Both the position numbers and the translations under genes were made by a program. The notes beneath the pieces are model-generated. The model saw only the letters and a program-made list of their open reading frames with translations. It did not search any database and was not told the origin of the DNA. A stretch of 64,000 nucleotides of DNA from Corynebacterium poyangense (GTDB taxonomy: Bacteria; Actinomycetota; Actinomycetes; Mycobacteriales; Mycobacteriaceae), in NCBI RefSeq assembly GCF_014522205.1, contig NZ_CP046884.1, positions 868,001-932,000 on the forward strand, given 5' to 3'. Below are positions 37,782-46,710 of the stretch, in pieces (within the stretch, counting starts at the first letter, position 1; every line of letters begins with the position of its first letter).

Positions 37782-38387
37782 ATGCACATCTCTCGTCGTA
37801 TTCTTGCTGGAACTGCAGCCCTTGCTTTGAGTGCTGGCCTGGTAGCTTGCTCCGCTCAGGAAGCAAAGGATAATGCTGCCTCGGCAACTTCTGCAGCCGG
37901 AGATGCCGCAGCCTCCGCTACCTCTGCTGCTGGAAATGCTGCTGGCTCTGCTACCTCTGCTGCCGGAGAGGCAGGAGCATCCGCCAGCTCTGCCGCAAAG
38001 GGCGCTGGAGATCTTCAACTGACCTCCGTGCCTTCTGCACAAGGTGACGTAGAAATTCCGTCCGCTGTGGCTACTGCTGCTGAAGAACACCAGCTAGGTG
38101 AGGCAATTTCCGTGACCAAGGGGTCTAAGGACTGGCAGTACATTGTAGAGTATTCTGACACCCGCTACATTGTCAATACCGAGGACAATGGTGGTGTCCT
38201 GGTCCAAGGTAAAATCGCTGAAACCTGGCTCCACAAGGGTGGCTATGATTCCGAGCTAGGACAGCCTGTGTCCCCGGAAAAGACCATCGATAAGGGCTGG
38301 ACTCAGGAATTCACCAAGGGCAAGATTGATTGGGTGAGCGACACCGGCAAGCTCGCTGACTACCACGACATCATCGAGACCAAGTAA
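37782..38387 (+). CDS. Lipoprotein with 11-residue repeats and LGFP-like domain
   Basis: A 201-residue exported protein. The lipobox LVAC places the acylated cysteine at 23. Four tandem 11-residue units of the type SATSAAGxAAx run from 34 to 76 and probably form a helical stalk. The outer domain includes WLHKGGYDSELGQPVSPEKT, an LGFP-type repeat found in mycolata envelope proteins that bind the cell wall. AAAGG nine bases upstream supports the start. The gene stands alone. A wall-anchoring or spacer role is inferred. Confidence 0.87.
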   Translation: MHISRRILAGTAALALSAGLVACSAQEAKDNAASATSAAGDAAASATSAAGNAAGSATSAAGEAGASASSAAKGAGDLQLTSVPSAQGDVEIPSAVATAAEEHQLGEAISVTKGSKDWQYIVEYSDTRYIVNTEDNGGVLVQGKIAETWLHKGGYDSELGQPVSPEKTIDKGWTQEFTKGKIDWVSDTGKLADYHDIIETK

Positions 38388-38437
38388 TTTTTCTCTCCGG
38401 TTGCATTCTGGTGGGGTAATGATGAACAATCTGTCCC

Positions 38438-38971
38438 ATGCCAGAATCGACATTCAGGATCCGTCCGCTTCGTCGCGAAGACTACCCGCATGTCCAAGCC
38501 ATTTATGAACGTGGTTTGGACACCGGGCACGCAACCTTTGAGCGTCGAGCTCTCACCTGGGAACAATTTAGTAATTCAAAAATCATGGAAACCGTGTTTG
38601 TGGCGGTGGAAGCTGATGATGACGACCAGGTTTTAGGGTGGGTATCGGCTGCACCGATCTCCTCGCGCTCTGTGTTTCACGGAGTAGTAGAAGACTCCAT
38701 CTATATTCATCCTGACGCTCGTGGACGAGGCATAGCTGGAGCGTTACTTGATAAATTGATTGAGGTTTGTCAGGAACTAGATAAATGGGCCATTCATTCC
38801 TGGATTTTCCCGGAGAATGAGGGGTCCGCCAATCTTCATAAATCTCGTGGTTTTGAGAAAGTAGCGACGTACAGTCATATCGCCAAAATGCCTTATGGGG
38901 AATTAGCGGGGCAGTGGCGTGACACCGATGTTTATGAAAAATTACTTCCCAAGCCTGATATCGAAGTATAG
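38438..38971 (+). CDS. GNAT N-acetyltransferase (phosphinothricin acetyltransferase-like)
   Basis: A 177-residue acetyl-CoA-dependent transferase. The CoA-binding motif A is DSIYIHPDARGRGIAGALLDKLIE at about 87-110. LGWVSAAPISSRSVFHGVVEDSIYI and the C-terminal RDTDVYEKLL resemble the phosphinothricin and methionine-sulfoximine acetyltransferase group (PAT/YncA). The natural substrate in such proteins is often methionine sulfone or sulfoximine. It is monocistronic between the LGFP lipoprotein and a terminator. Confidence 0.88.
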   Translation: MPESTFRIRPLRREDYPHVQAIYERGLDTGHATFERRALTWEQFSNSKIMETVFVAVEADDDDQVLGWVSAAPISSRSVFHGVVEDSIYIHPDARGRGIAGALLDKLIEVCQELDKWAIHSWIFPENEGSANLHKSRGFEKVATYSHIAKMPYGELAGQWRDTDVYEKLLPKPDIEV

Positions 38972-39032
38972 AAGGCAACTAGCTAGGTGATCTTACTTCC
39001 ACGGATATAGGGTATAAGGCACCGTTATCCTC

Positions 39033-39065
39033 AAAAGGTCCGGAGCAGTAGCGCTCCGGACCTTT
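39033..39065. terminator. Bidirectional terminator after the acetyltransferase
   Basis: AAAGGTCCGGAGC at 39034-39046 pairs with GCTCCGGACCTTT at 39053-39065, a 13-base perfect stem with a six-base loop. It sits between convergent genes. T and A runs are short, but the stem is strong in both directions. Confidence 0.82.
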
Positions 39066-39148
39066 CGTGTGAGTCGTTTATTTTCGATTCACCCCGTCAC
39101 TTTGTGATAACTCCGAAGGGGTAGGGGAATTTCTTATCCCCGTAACCA

Positions 39149-40789
39149 TTAACTGACTGGGCTTACTGTTTCTTCTTCTTTCGCAAGTTCACGGTCGGTG
39201 TCCTGGGTAATGGTTTCTAGGCGATCACTCAATTTCTTCTCGCGGATGAAGATAAGAACAATAGCTGAGGCGAAAGCTAGCGGACAAAGTAGCAAGAATA
39301 CTGGGGTGAGGGAATCGTTATAGGATAGCTGAATAGCGTCCGCAATTGCTTGTGGCATGGTGTGTAGAGCCGTGGGAGTGAGCCGAGAAAATCCCGTATC
39401 AGGATTGAAGTTTTGAGCAAATGCTGCGCCTTGCTGCCCACTATGCGCGATAGCGATGGGAAGATTATTTTGCAGTTGTTCAGTGAGCCTGCCGGTAAAT
39501 AACCCGCCTACTAGCGCTGATCCTAAGCAACCACCCACTTGCCGGAAGAAATTATTTGTTCCGGTAGCAGTCCCGACCATAGCTAGCGGGAAAGAATTTT
39601 GGACAATCAGAACCAAAACCTGCATGGTACAACCCAGACCAAATCCGAAGACGAAGAAGTAGATTCCTACGACTAGGAGCGGAGTATCGGGATGCATGGT
39701 GCTCATCAGAATTAAGCCTGTGCCGGTAATTACCATGCCGATGATGGGGTAGAAGCGGTAGCGACCAGTTCGGGAAATCAGGTTTCCTACCACGATGGAG
39801 GTACCCATTAACCCCAGCATCATCGGAATCATCATGAGACCAGCTTTGGTGGGCGTCATCCCATGAACCATCTGTAGGTAGGTGGGCATATAGGCCAAGG
39901 TGCCGAACATGAATACCCCGACGGCCAACCCTGCTAATAAGGTCAGGTTGAAATTGCGGGTCTTAAACAAAATGAGCGGAATAAGGGGGTTGGAAACCTT
40001 ACTTTCAATCACGATGAAAATGACCGCAAAGATAAGAGTGGCGATGATCAGGGAAATAATAAGCGGGGATGACCACTCATATTCATTGCCACCCCAGGTG
40101 ACAAAAAGAACTAAACACGAGGTGGCGATAGCCATAGTTAAGGTTCCAAGCCAGTCGATCGTGAGATTCTTAGGACGCGAGGGTAATCGAAGGAAACGCA
40201 CGATAGCCAGAACCGCTATGAAACCAAGAGGAATATTGAGCCATAGTCCCCAGCGCCAACCTGGGCCGTCGGTGAACCAACCGCCTAATACCGGTCCGAG
40301 TACGGAAGAGACACCAAATACTGAGCCCATAATGCCCATGTACTTGCCCCGTTCGCGAGCGGTAGTGACATCGGCGGTAATGGCCTGAGAAAGAATCATC
40401 AGCGAACCACCGGCAACTCCTTGCATGGTTCGGGCGGTGATAAGCATCATCATATTTTGGGACAAGCCACCTAAGAGTGATCCCGCCATAAAAAGCAGGA
40501 TAGCGCCGATGAAAAGCCATTTCCGGCCGAGCTGATCGCCTAACTTTCCTAACAGTGGCATGGCGATGGTCTGTCCCAGCAAGAAAGCTGTAATCACCCA
40601 GGACATGTGATTAGCACCGCCAAGATCGCCGACGATGGTCGGTAGAGCGGCGGCGAAAATAGTTTGCCCTAAGGAGCTCATCAACATGGTGAGCATCAAC
40701 GCGCCGATGATGAGATAGAGACTGCGTTGATCCCGTTCCACCGTGGATGAATTTATGTCCTTAGGAGACTCAGAAACTTTGGTAGTCAT
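39149..40789 (-). CDS. MFS multidrug efflux transporter, DHA2 (EmrB/QacA) type
   Basis: A 546-residue proton antiporter with about 14 transmembrane helices. Motif A is GKLGDQLGRKW and motif C is VFGVSSVLGPVLGGWFTD. It starts MTTKVSESPKD. The gene begins inside the 3' end of the tetR gene (20-base overlap), so repressor and pump are co-transcribed, and the operator palindrome at 41444 probably controls both. Substrates of the family include biocides, dyes and antibiotics. The C-terminal tail is charged. Confidence 0.93.
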   Translation of the reverse strand: MTTKVSESPKDINSSTVERDQRSLYLIIGALMLTMLMSSLGQTIFAAALPTIVGDLGGANHMSWVITAFLLGQTIAMPLLGKLGDQLGRKWLFIGAILLFMAGSLLGGLSQNMMMLITARTMQGVAGGSLMILSQAITADVTTARERGKYMGIMGSVFGVSSVLGPVLGGWFTDGPGWRWGLWLNIPLGFIAVLAIVRFLRLPSRPKNLTIDWLGTLTMAIATSCLVLFVTWGGNEYEWSSPLIISLIIATLIFAVIFIVIESKVSNPLIPLILFKTRNFNLTLLAGLAVGVFMFGTLAYMPTYLQMVHGMTPTKAGLMMIPMMLGLMGTSIVVGNLISRTGRYRFYPIIGMVITGTGLILMSTMHPDTPLLVVGIYFFVFGFGLGCTMQVLVLIVQNSFPLAMVGTATGTNNFFRQVGGCLGSALVGGLFTGRLTEQLQNNLPIAIAHSGQQGAAFAQNFNPDTGFSRLTPTALHTMPQAIADAIQLSYNDSLTPVFLLLCPLAFASAIVLIFIREKKLSDRLETITQDTDRELAKEEETVSPVS

Positions 40790-41435
40790 CGGGAAAGTCC
40801 TTGAAAATGGTCTTTAATTCAGAAAGAGCAGCGAGACAACAGTTTTCCAAGGCAGTATCACTGCCATCATTTTGCTCTAGCCAGATGTAATGCCCCAGTT
40901 GAATGGTGCCTAGAGTAATGGAAACTAAAGTAATGGCTTCATGTTTCGGGCTGGCTTCAAGTTTCTGCCGCCCCGGATAGAGCTGAAGATATTCGGTCAC
41001 CAACTCTGTAAGAGCTTGAGAAACGACATGCATCCCAGCCTGTTGTTGAAAAGCTAAATTGGGATCTTGTTGGCGGATATGACGCCGCCGTCGCAAAATA
41101 GTTGCTCTTTGTTCCGGGGCGACAAATCTTACGGTTACTGCCAATTCAAAGGTAAGCCTGACTAAAGAACCCAAAATATTGGAGTGCTCAGCAGAAAGAA
41201 ACTCCGCTTTTTCCTCTTCACTAGGAACTCGCGGTGGCGCCCCCAAAACGGCGGTTTCCTTCGAATCCACGTAGTTAAAGAAGGTCCTTTTTGAGATCCC
41301 CACGGCAGAACAAATATCTTCCACCGTAATGTTGTTGACACCATGCTTTTCGGCAAGTGCCGTCGCCTGATCTTCAATGGCAGCCCGAGTGGCCTGTCGC
41401 TTGGATTCACGCAAGGAAGGTTCACATTCGGCCAT
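40770..41435 (-). CDS. TetR family regulator of the DHA2 pump
   Basis: About 221 residues from ATG 41435 (or 223 from 41441). The HTH is ITVEDICSAVGISKRTFFNYV. A longer frame to 41471 would have its first codons inside the 24-base palindrome at 41444-41467, so I prefer a downstream start. No ribosome site precedes either ATG, so translation may be leaderless, which is common in Actinobacteria. It overlaps the pump gene and most likely represses its own operon until a drug binds. Confidence 0.87.
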   Translation of the reverse strand: MAECEPSLRESKRQATRAAIEDQATALAEKHGVNNITVEDICSAVGISKRTFFNYVDSKETAVLGAPPRVPSEEEKAEFLSAEHSNILGSLVRLTFELAVTVRFVAPEQRATILRRRRHIRQQDPNLAFQQQAGMHVVSQALTELVTEYLQLYPGRQKLEASPKHEAITLVSITLGTIQLGHYIWLEQNDGSDTALENCCLAALSELKTIFKDFPDDYQSF

Positions 41436-41443
41436 GAACATAA

Positions 41444-41467
41444 ACTTAGTGCAATTTTGCACTAAGT
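41444..41467. promoter_or_regulatory. 24-bp perfect palindrome, TetR operator
   Basis: A perfect palindrome: ACTTAGTGCAA, then two T, then TTGCACTAAGT. It lies 2-8 bases upstream of the likely TetR start, so a bound dimer would cover the promoter or transcript start. Length and symmetry are typical of TetR operators. Confidence 0.8.
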
Positions 41468-41521
41468 GCAAAGATGCACACGGTGAAATTCGCCCCTCGG
41501 TAAACTTCTATGTGAAATCTC

Positions 41522-42421
41522 TCACGAGGTGCGAACAAATTGCACCACGTCACCGGGACATAATTGTCCGCTGCGATCGCACGCTCGTGATGTCAGCACT
41601 GCAATGACCGGATATCCCCCCGTGACCGGATAGTCTGGGCCAAAAACTACCGGTTGGCCATTTGGAGGTATTTGGATGCTTCCTCTGACCATGCCTTCGC
41701 TCATCATTTCTGAGGTGCGACGTCGTCTTAAGGGATTTTCACCATGTAGCCGCAATCCCACCCGGTTGGATTCCGAGCTCACGGTATAAGCCTGGGAGTA
41801 GAACAAAGTAAGTGCTTCAGGGCTAAACCACTCTTCTCGCGGTCCAGGAATGACTTTAAGTTTCTCGGTGGGAACCCTTCTCCACAGGACCGGGAGTGTG
41901 CGTAAGGCTGGCCACCAGGCTTCCTCTGCTATCGCGGTACCACGATGAAGAATATCGCCTGGTTGGAGCGGAGGTGGCCCTATCTGTGACAAGGTGTCAA
42001 AAGAACAACTGGACAGTTGAGGTTGAACCTCAAACCCGCCACGGATTCCCAGATAAGCGCGCATCCCATAGCTGGAATGATCAAGAAATATTCGATCTCC
42101 CGTCGCCACATCCATAATTGTGTTAGTAGCGGTGTCAATAACGCTTCCGTGGCTACGTTGGATGGCAACAGAGGCATCGGTGCCGGTAATTACCAGGCTT
42201 GTAGGAGACAGAGCCTCTAGCTCACAACCTCCGGAAAGAATCTCAATTACAGGTGCTGAAGGGTGATTACCTAAGGCATGGTTAGCCCGTGCTGCGGACA
42301 GACGATCAAAACTTCCGGAAGAACTGACTCCTAAACTGGCTAGACCTGGTCTACCGAGATCTTGGTAGAGCATCTGGGGGCCGGTGTGATGAATGCGGAA
42401 AACTGCGGAGGGAGAAGTCAT
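41522..42421 (-). CDS. pxpC: 5-oxoprolinase subunit PxpC (KipA family)
   Basis: Part of the ATP-dependent PxpABC enzyme that opens 5-oxoproline to glutamate. From ATG 42421 it has 299 residues. QDLGRPGLASLGVSSSGSFD near the N-terminus and YGMRAYLGIRGGF are typical of the biotin-dependent-carboxylase-like (AHS2/KipA) family. The frame runs to 42496, but ATG 42421 gives the common four-base ATGA overlap with pxpB. It is last in the carrier-pxpA-pxpB-pxpC operon. Confidence 0.93.
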   Translation of the reverse strand: MTSPSAVFRIHHTGPQMLYQDLGRPGLASLGVSSSGSFDRLSAARANHALGNHPSAPVIEILSGGCELEALSPTSLVITGTDASVAIQRSHGSVIDTATNTIMDVATGDRIFLDHSSYGMRAYLGIRGGFEVQPQLSSCSFDTLSQIGPPPLQPGDILHRGTAIAEEAWWPALRTLPVLWRRVPTEKLKVIPGPREEWFSPEALTLFYSQAYTVSSESNRVGLRLHGENPLRRRRTSEMMSEGMVRGSIQIPPNGQPVVFGPDYPVTGGYPVIAVLTSRACDRSGQLCPGDVVQFVRTS

Positions 42422-43071
42422 GACCGCTCCTGTGGGTAGAAGTGAACACAATCTCCGGCGGTGAAACGCGCTGGAGACGGCTGGGTGATATCCCACATGG
42501 TGGTGGAAGTATGTCCGATAATTTGCCAGCCACCGGGTGAATCGCCAGGATAAATAGCGGAAAATTCAGCGGCTAGTCCTACTGATCCGCCGGGGATGAG
42601 GGTTCGGGGTGTGTTGCGCCGAGGAATATCGCCTAGACCCGGGCCCTGGGCGAGAGTGAGGTAGAAAAAACCAGGAGAAAACCCTCCGAAAGCTACTCTC
42701 CATAGAGAGGTGGTGTGACGGGTAACTACGTCGGTTTCTGAGCAGCCTAGTAGCTGGGCAACCGCGGTGAGATCTGGGCCGGAATAGTCAACTGGGATGC
42801 GGTGGGTATAGGGCGCCTGGGTTGAGGTAGATGTAGGGGAAGGGATTCCGATGGCTTGAACTAGAACACTAGCTTGTGATGGGGACAGGATAGCTGGGTC
42901 AAGGTGGATAAGAAGGGTGCAGGCTGCGGGGACGAGGTCAATAATGCCTGGGTGGGCGTCGGATTTTAAAGCAGAATGTAGTGCTAACACGGCGTCCACG
43001 ATGCTGGGATGTCCACAAGGATCGCTGACATCGACTATCACAGCGCGGTCTCCGCAAGGGCTAATGCGCAT
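42418..43071 (-). CDS. pxpB: 5-oxoprolinase subunit PxpB (KipI family)
   Basis: A 217-residue AHS1/KipI family protein and partner of PxpC. The family motifs IPVDYSGPDLTAVA, FGGFSPGFFYL and RNTPRTLIPGGSVGLA are present. In Bacillus the homologue also inhibits the sporulation kinase KinA, which is not relevant to this organism. It overlaps pxpA by 11 bases and pxpC by four. Confidence 0.94.
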   Translation of the reverse strand: MRISPCGDRAVIVDVSDPCGHPSIVDAVLALHSALKSDAHPGIIDLVPAACTLLIHLDPAILSPSQASVLVQAIGIPSPTSTSTQAPYTHRIPVDYSGPDLTAVAQLLGCSETDVVTRHTTSLWRVAFGGFSPGFFYLTLAQGPGLGDIPRRNTPRTLIPGGSVGLAAEFSAIYPGDSPGGWQIIGHTSTTMWDITQPSPARFTAGDCVHFYPQERS

Positions 43072-43840
43072 GGGCTACCTCTATTCCATGGTGCTGAAAA
43101 AGCTGGTGAATTTGCCGAACGACGGCTAAGGCCGCCTCGTTATCGCCATGGACACAAATTGAGTCTGCATCAATAGAGACGGGTGTTCCTGCTGAGCTGA
43201 GAACCGGTTGTCCGAGGGCTAACTGCAATGCTTGATCAGCGGCTAACTCAGGATCGTGGTGAACAGCATCAGGGTATTTTCTGGATTTAAGGGTGCCATC
43301 GGGGGTGTAGACGCGATCAGCGAAGGCCTCCCGAATGACGTGAAGGCCAGCCTCGAGGGCTTGGTCTACGACTGGGGTGCCCGAAAGAACCATCAACGCC
43401 AAGCTGGGGTTCGTAGCCTGAATACCCTCGATGACGGCAGCAGCGTGATCTTCATCATGTGCCATGCGATTATATAAGGCACCATGGGGTTTGACATAGG
43501 TGACTTCAGCGCCGATGGAATGAGCGGCAGCTGTTATGGCCCCTATTTGATAAATTGTTTCCGCTCTTAGATCTTGAGGATCATAATCAATAAAACGACG
43601 CCCAAAACCTGGAAGATCTCGATACCCAATGTGAGCGCCAATCCTGACTCCATGGCGGTGAGCTGAGCTGCACGTGGCGATCATGACTACAGGGTCACCG
43701 GCATGGAAACCACAAGCAATGTTTGCACTACTAATAAGGGGCATTATTTGGTTATCATCGGCAATAGACCAACGCCCAAAACCCTCGCCTACGTCGCTAT
43801 TGAGGTCAATTGTTTGTGAAGCTGGATTGACATCGTTCAC
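43061..43840 (-). CDS. pxpA: 5-oxoprolinase subunit PxpA (LamB/YcsF family)
   Basis: From GTG 43840 it has 259 residues; AAGGAT upstream supports this start over an ATG at 43900. LamB/YcsF motifs are DLNSDVGEGFGRW, NIACGFHAGDP, IGAHIGYRDLPGFGRR and YVKPHGALYNRM. PxpA carries the 5-oxoproline-binding site. 5-Oxoproline forms spontaneously from glutamine, so this operon recovers a damaged metabolite. It lies 31 bases downstream of the NRAMP-like carrier. Confidence 0.94.
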   Translation of the reverse strand: MNDVNPASQTIDLNSDVGEGFGRWSIADDNQIMPLISSANIACGFHAGDPVVMIATCSSAHRHGVRIGAHIGYRDLPGFGRRFIDYDPQDLRAETIYQIGAITAAAHSIGAEVTYVKPHGALYNRMAHDEDHAAAVIEGIQATNPSLALMVLSGTPVVDQALEAGLHVIREAFADRVYTPDGTLKSRKYPDAVHHDPELAADQALQLALGQPVLSSAGTPVSIDADSICVHGDNEAALAVVRQIHQLFQHHGIEVAHAH

Positions 43841-43871
43841 GCTAAAATCCTTATTACCTGTCACCTGGGTT

Positions 43872-45095
43872 TTATTTGAGAAGAGCAAAAACACCGTCAA
43901 AGGAGCGCCAGGCCAAAAACCAACAGACTATAACGGCAGCAATTCCTAGAATAATCAGCCAGCGGGGATAGCGATACCCTTGAAGAATATCTTTGGAGCG
44001 AAATGCTGCGATATACAGAATAAGAGTAAATCCGATGAGAAGAACGAGCCCATTAAATGCGCCCGCAAAGACTAAAAGTTTTGCCGGAGCTTGGCCCATA
44101 ACTAAAAAGAACATGCCGGAAAGCAGAATGAAAATGATGGTGACGTAGTTCTGCCTCGTTGCGTATTCCGGGCGGTGTGGGATAAGGAAACTAGCTGAGG
44201 TGTAGGAGCACCCAATGACCGAGCTAAGGGCAGCGCAGAAAAGAACGACGCCGAATATTCTTAAGCCGATTGTGCCGGCAGCAACTTCGAAAGCCTTGCC
44301 AGCTGGGTTTGATGCGTCGCTCAAATTCACTCCACCGGCAACTACCCCTAAGACAGCGAGGAATAGCACGGCACGCATGACGCCAGTGATGATGATGCCG
44401 CTCACTGAGGAACGGGATACTGTGGTGGCATGTTCCGGGCCAGTTTGTCCAGATTCCAGCATCCGGTGAGCGCCCGCGTAGGTAATGTAGCCGCCTACTG
44501 TGCCACCCACCAAGGTGGTGATGACGATGAGATCAATGGTGTCTGGATAAAAGGTGTTTCGGAGAGCTTCAGTCACTGGAGGGTGGGAGCGAACAGCGAT
44601 GAACACGGTTAAGAGAATCATCAGTGCTCCTAGGAGAACTACGAGCTTATCTAGTGCTGCTCCGAGCCGTTTAATAAGGAAGCCAGCGATTGCGATGAGC
44701 GCGGTTATTAGGCCTCCCACTTTAGGGTCGAGTCCGAAAACGGCGTTGAGGCCTAGTCCGCCACCGGCGATATTCCCGATATTAAAGACCACGCTGCCGA
44801 TGCCGATGAGGATGGAGAGTAACCATCCAAGGCCTGGAATCACCGAGTTTCCTAGTTCTTGGGCTCGTTGTCCTGAGATCCCAATGACTCGCCAGACATT
44901 CAGTTGCACGGCGATATCTATCAGGATGGAGCAAAGGATTGCGAAAGCGAACGCTGCTCCGAGCTTGTTGGTGAAGGTGGCTGTTTGGGTGAGAAAGCCA
45001 GGGCCAATGGCGCTGGTGGACATGAGGAAGATGGCGCCGAGGAGGGTGGAACGGCTAGTTGCTGAGGCTGCCGCTGCTTTGAGCTGTGGTGACAT
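43872..45095 (-). CDS. NRAMP-related transporter (YcsG-like)
   Basis: A 407-residue protein with about 11 transmembrane helices. It is related to NRAMP metal carriers, but TM1 reads AIGPGFLTQTATF rather than the metal-binding DPGN motif, so metal transport is unlikely. In Bacillus subtilis a similar gene, ycsG, lies next to ycsF and kipIA. It is the first gene of the pxp operon, so it may import 5-oxoproline or a related acid. That substrate is inference from context. Confidence 0.85.
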   Translation of the reverse strand: MSPQLKAAAASATSRSTLLGAIFLMSTSAIGPGFLTQTATFTNKLGAAFAFAILCSILIDIAVQLNVWRVIGISGQRAQELGNSVIPGLGWLLSILIGIGSVVFNIGNIAGGGLGLNAVFGLDPKVGGLITALIAIAGFLIKRLGAALDKLVVLLGALMILLTVFIAVRSHPPVTEALRNTFYPDTIDLIVITTLVGGTVGGYITYAGAHRMLESGQTGPEHATTVSRSSVSGIIITGVMRAVLFLAVLGVVAGGVNLSDASNPAGKAFEVAAGTIGLRIFGVVLFCAALSSVIGCSYTSASFLIPHRPEYATRQNYVTIIFILLSGMFFLVMGQAPAKLLVFAGAFNGLVLLIGFTLILYIAAFRSKDILQGYRYPRWLIILGIAAVIVCWFLAWRSFDGVFALLK

Positions 45096-45149
45096 GCCTC
45101 ACGATATTACCGGCAGATGAGGTTGCTGAAAGAAAAATGAGAGGAAACA

Positions 45150-45193
45150 TGAAAAAGTCCCGCTCAGGGCCTTCAGGAAGGAGGCTGAGCGGG
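45150..45193 (-). terminator. Terminator after fumC
   Basis: CCCGCTCAG at 45159-45167 pairs with CTGAGCGGG at 45185-45193. On the minus strand the stem is followed by ACTTTTTCATG. It ends the fumC transcript 17 bases after the stop. Confidence 0.88.
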
Positions 45194-45209
45194 GGAAGAA
45201 AGGGGGGAT

Positions 45210-46610
45210 TTAGTCTCGATCAGTGTTAGCCATGGCCAACACGTCAAGACGCTTGTCTAGCTCTTCTTCGGTGAGCTTGTCACCATCAACGAAACCAAGG
45301 TCAATAACCGTTTGTCGGATGGTTTTGCCTTCTTTCAAAGCGGTCTTGGCAACCTTGGCGGCGTTTTCATAGCCAATAGCGGAGTTAAGCGGGGTAACGA
45401 TCGATGGCGAAGACTCGGCAAGGGTCTTCATTCGCTCAACATTTGGCTGAATGCCATCGACTAACTTAGTGGCAAAGACGCGCGCGGTATTGGCGAGAAG
45501 CACAGCCGATTCCAAGACGTTTCGGGCCATCATAGGAATGAAGACGTTGAGCTCAAAAGCGCCTTGAGCACCACCGAAAGCCACAGCTGCATCGTTACCG
45601 ATAACCTGCGCCGCTACCTGGGTAGCGGTTTCACACAGCACCGGATTGACTTTGCCCGGCATGATAGAGGAACCCGGTTGGAGATCCGGAAGGTGGATTT
45701 CTCCTAACCCAGTTAGCGGGCCCGAACCCATCCAGCGAATATCATTGGCGATCTTATTCAAGGAGACGGCAATGGTGCGCATAGCTCCGGAAAATTCCAC
45801 CAAGCCGTCTCTGTTGGCCTGGGCTTCAAAGTGATTGCGAGCCTCGCGCAATTCCTCCACGCCGGTGAGTTCACGTAGTGCTGCGGTAACTTTCTCGCCG
45901 AAGTCTGCGTCAGTATTCAGACCAGTACCAACGGCCGTACCACCAATGGGAAGTTCACCAAGCCGGGGGAGGGTAGCTTCAACTCTTTCAATGCCGGCTT
46001 CAATTTGCCGCGCATATCCAGCAAATTCCTGGCCCAGGGTCACGGGTACAGCGTCCATGAGGTGAGTGCGGCCGGACTTGACTACTTCTTTCCACTCTTC
46101 AGCCTTCTTAGCCAAAGACTCCTGGAGAACCTTCAACCCGGGGATAAGCTCCTTGACCGCTGCTTCAGTAGCGGCAACGTGAGTGGCGGTGGGGAACGTG
46201 TCATTAGAGGACTGCCCCATATTGACGTGATCATTCGGGTGAACGTCGACACCGTTGGCTTTGGCGATGGAAGCAATAACCTCGTTGGTGTTCATATTTG
46301 AGGACGTGCCCGACCCGGTTTGGAAGACGTCGATAGGGAACTCGCCGAAGTGCTTACCGTCAGCGATTTCCTTCGCTGCCGCAATAATGGCATCGGCTTG
46401 CTCCGGAGCAAGTAAACCTTTGTCCTTATTGACTTGGGCACACGCCGCCTTGAGCAGACCCATTGCGCGGATCTGATTAGGCTCTAGCGGACGCCCTGAA
46501 ATGGGGAAGTTCTCTACCGCCCGCTGGGTTTGAGCCCGCCACAGCGCTTGTGCTGGGACTTTGACCTCACCCATGGTGTCATGTTCAATGCGGTATTCCT
46601 GGTCAGTCAT
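45210..46610 (-). CDS. fumC: Fumarate hydratase, class II
   Basis: Interconverts fumarate and malate in the TCA cycle, without iron-sulfur clusters. It has 466 residues. Signatures are [14 protein letters not shown] near 98-111, [11 protein letters not shown] with the catalytic region, [12 protein letters not shown], and [11 protein letters not shown] near 316-326. It is monocistronic, with its own terminator. The length and motifs are standard. Confidence 0.97.
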   Translation of the reverse strand: MTDQEYRIEHDTMGEVKVPAQALWRAQTQRAVENFPISGRPLEPNQIRAMGLLKAACAQVNKDKGLLAPEQADAIIAAAKEIADGKHFGEFPIDVFQTGSGTSSNMNTNEVIASIAKANGVDVHPNDHVNMGQSSNDTFPTATHVAATEAAVKELIPGLKVLQESLAKKAEEWKEVVKSGRTHLMDAVPVTLGQEFAGYARQIEAGIERVEATLPRLGELPIGGTAVGTGLNTDADFGEKVTAALRELTGVEELREARNHFEAQANRDGLVEFSGAMRTIAVSLNKIANDIRWMGSGPLTGLGEIHLPDLQPGSSIMPGKVNPVLCETATQVAAQVIGNDAAVAFGGAQGAFELNVFIPMMARNVLESAVLLANTARVFATKLVDGIQPNVERMKTLAESSPSIVTPLNSAIGYENAAKVAKTALKEGKTIRQTVIDLGFVDGDKLTEEELDKRLDVLAMANTDRD

Positions 46611-46710
46611 CTAGGTCATCACCTTCAGAAGTTTCGGTTGTTAATCCAAGTCAAGTATGGCGGAAAACGCCCAGAGACGTTGCGGTTTCTTAGGCGTTTT
46701 TATTGTTTCT

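Noticed and set aside
37776..38090. Minus-strand serine/glycine-rich frame
   Set aside because: It is antisense to the alanine/serine repeats of the LGFP lipoprotein and results from that repeat composition.
43872..45095. Metal-ion NRAMP (MntH) annotation
   Set aside because: TM1 lacks the metal-binding DPGN motif and the gene heads a 5-oxoprolinase operon, so a manganese role is not supported.
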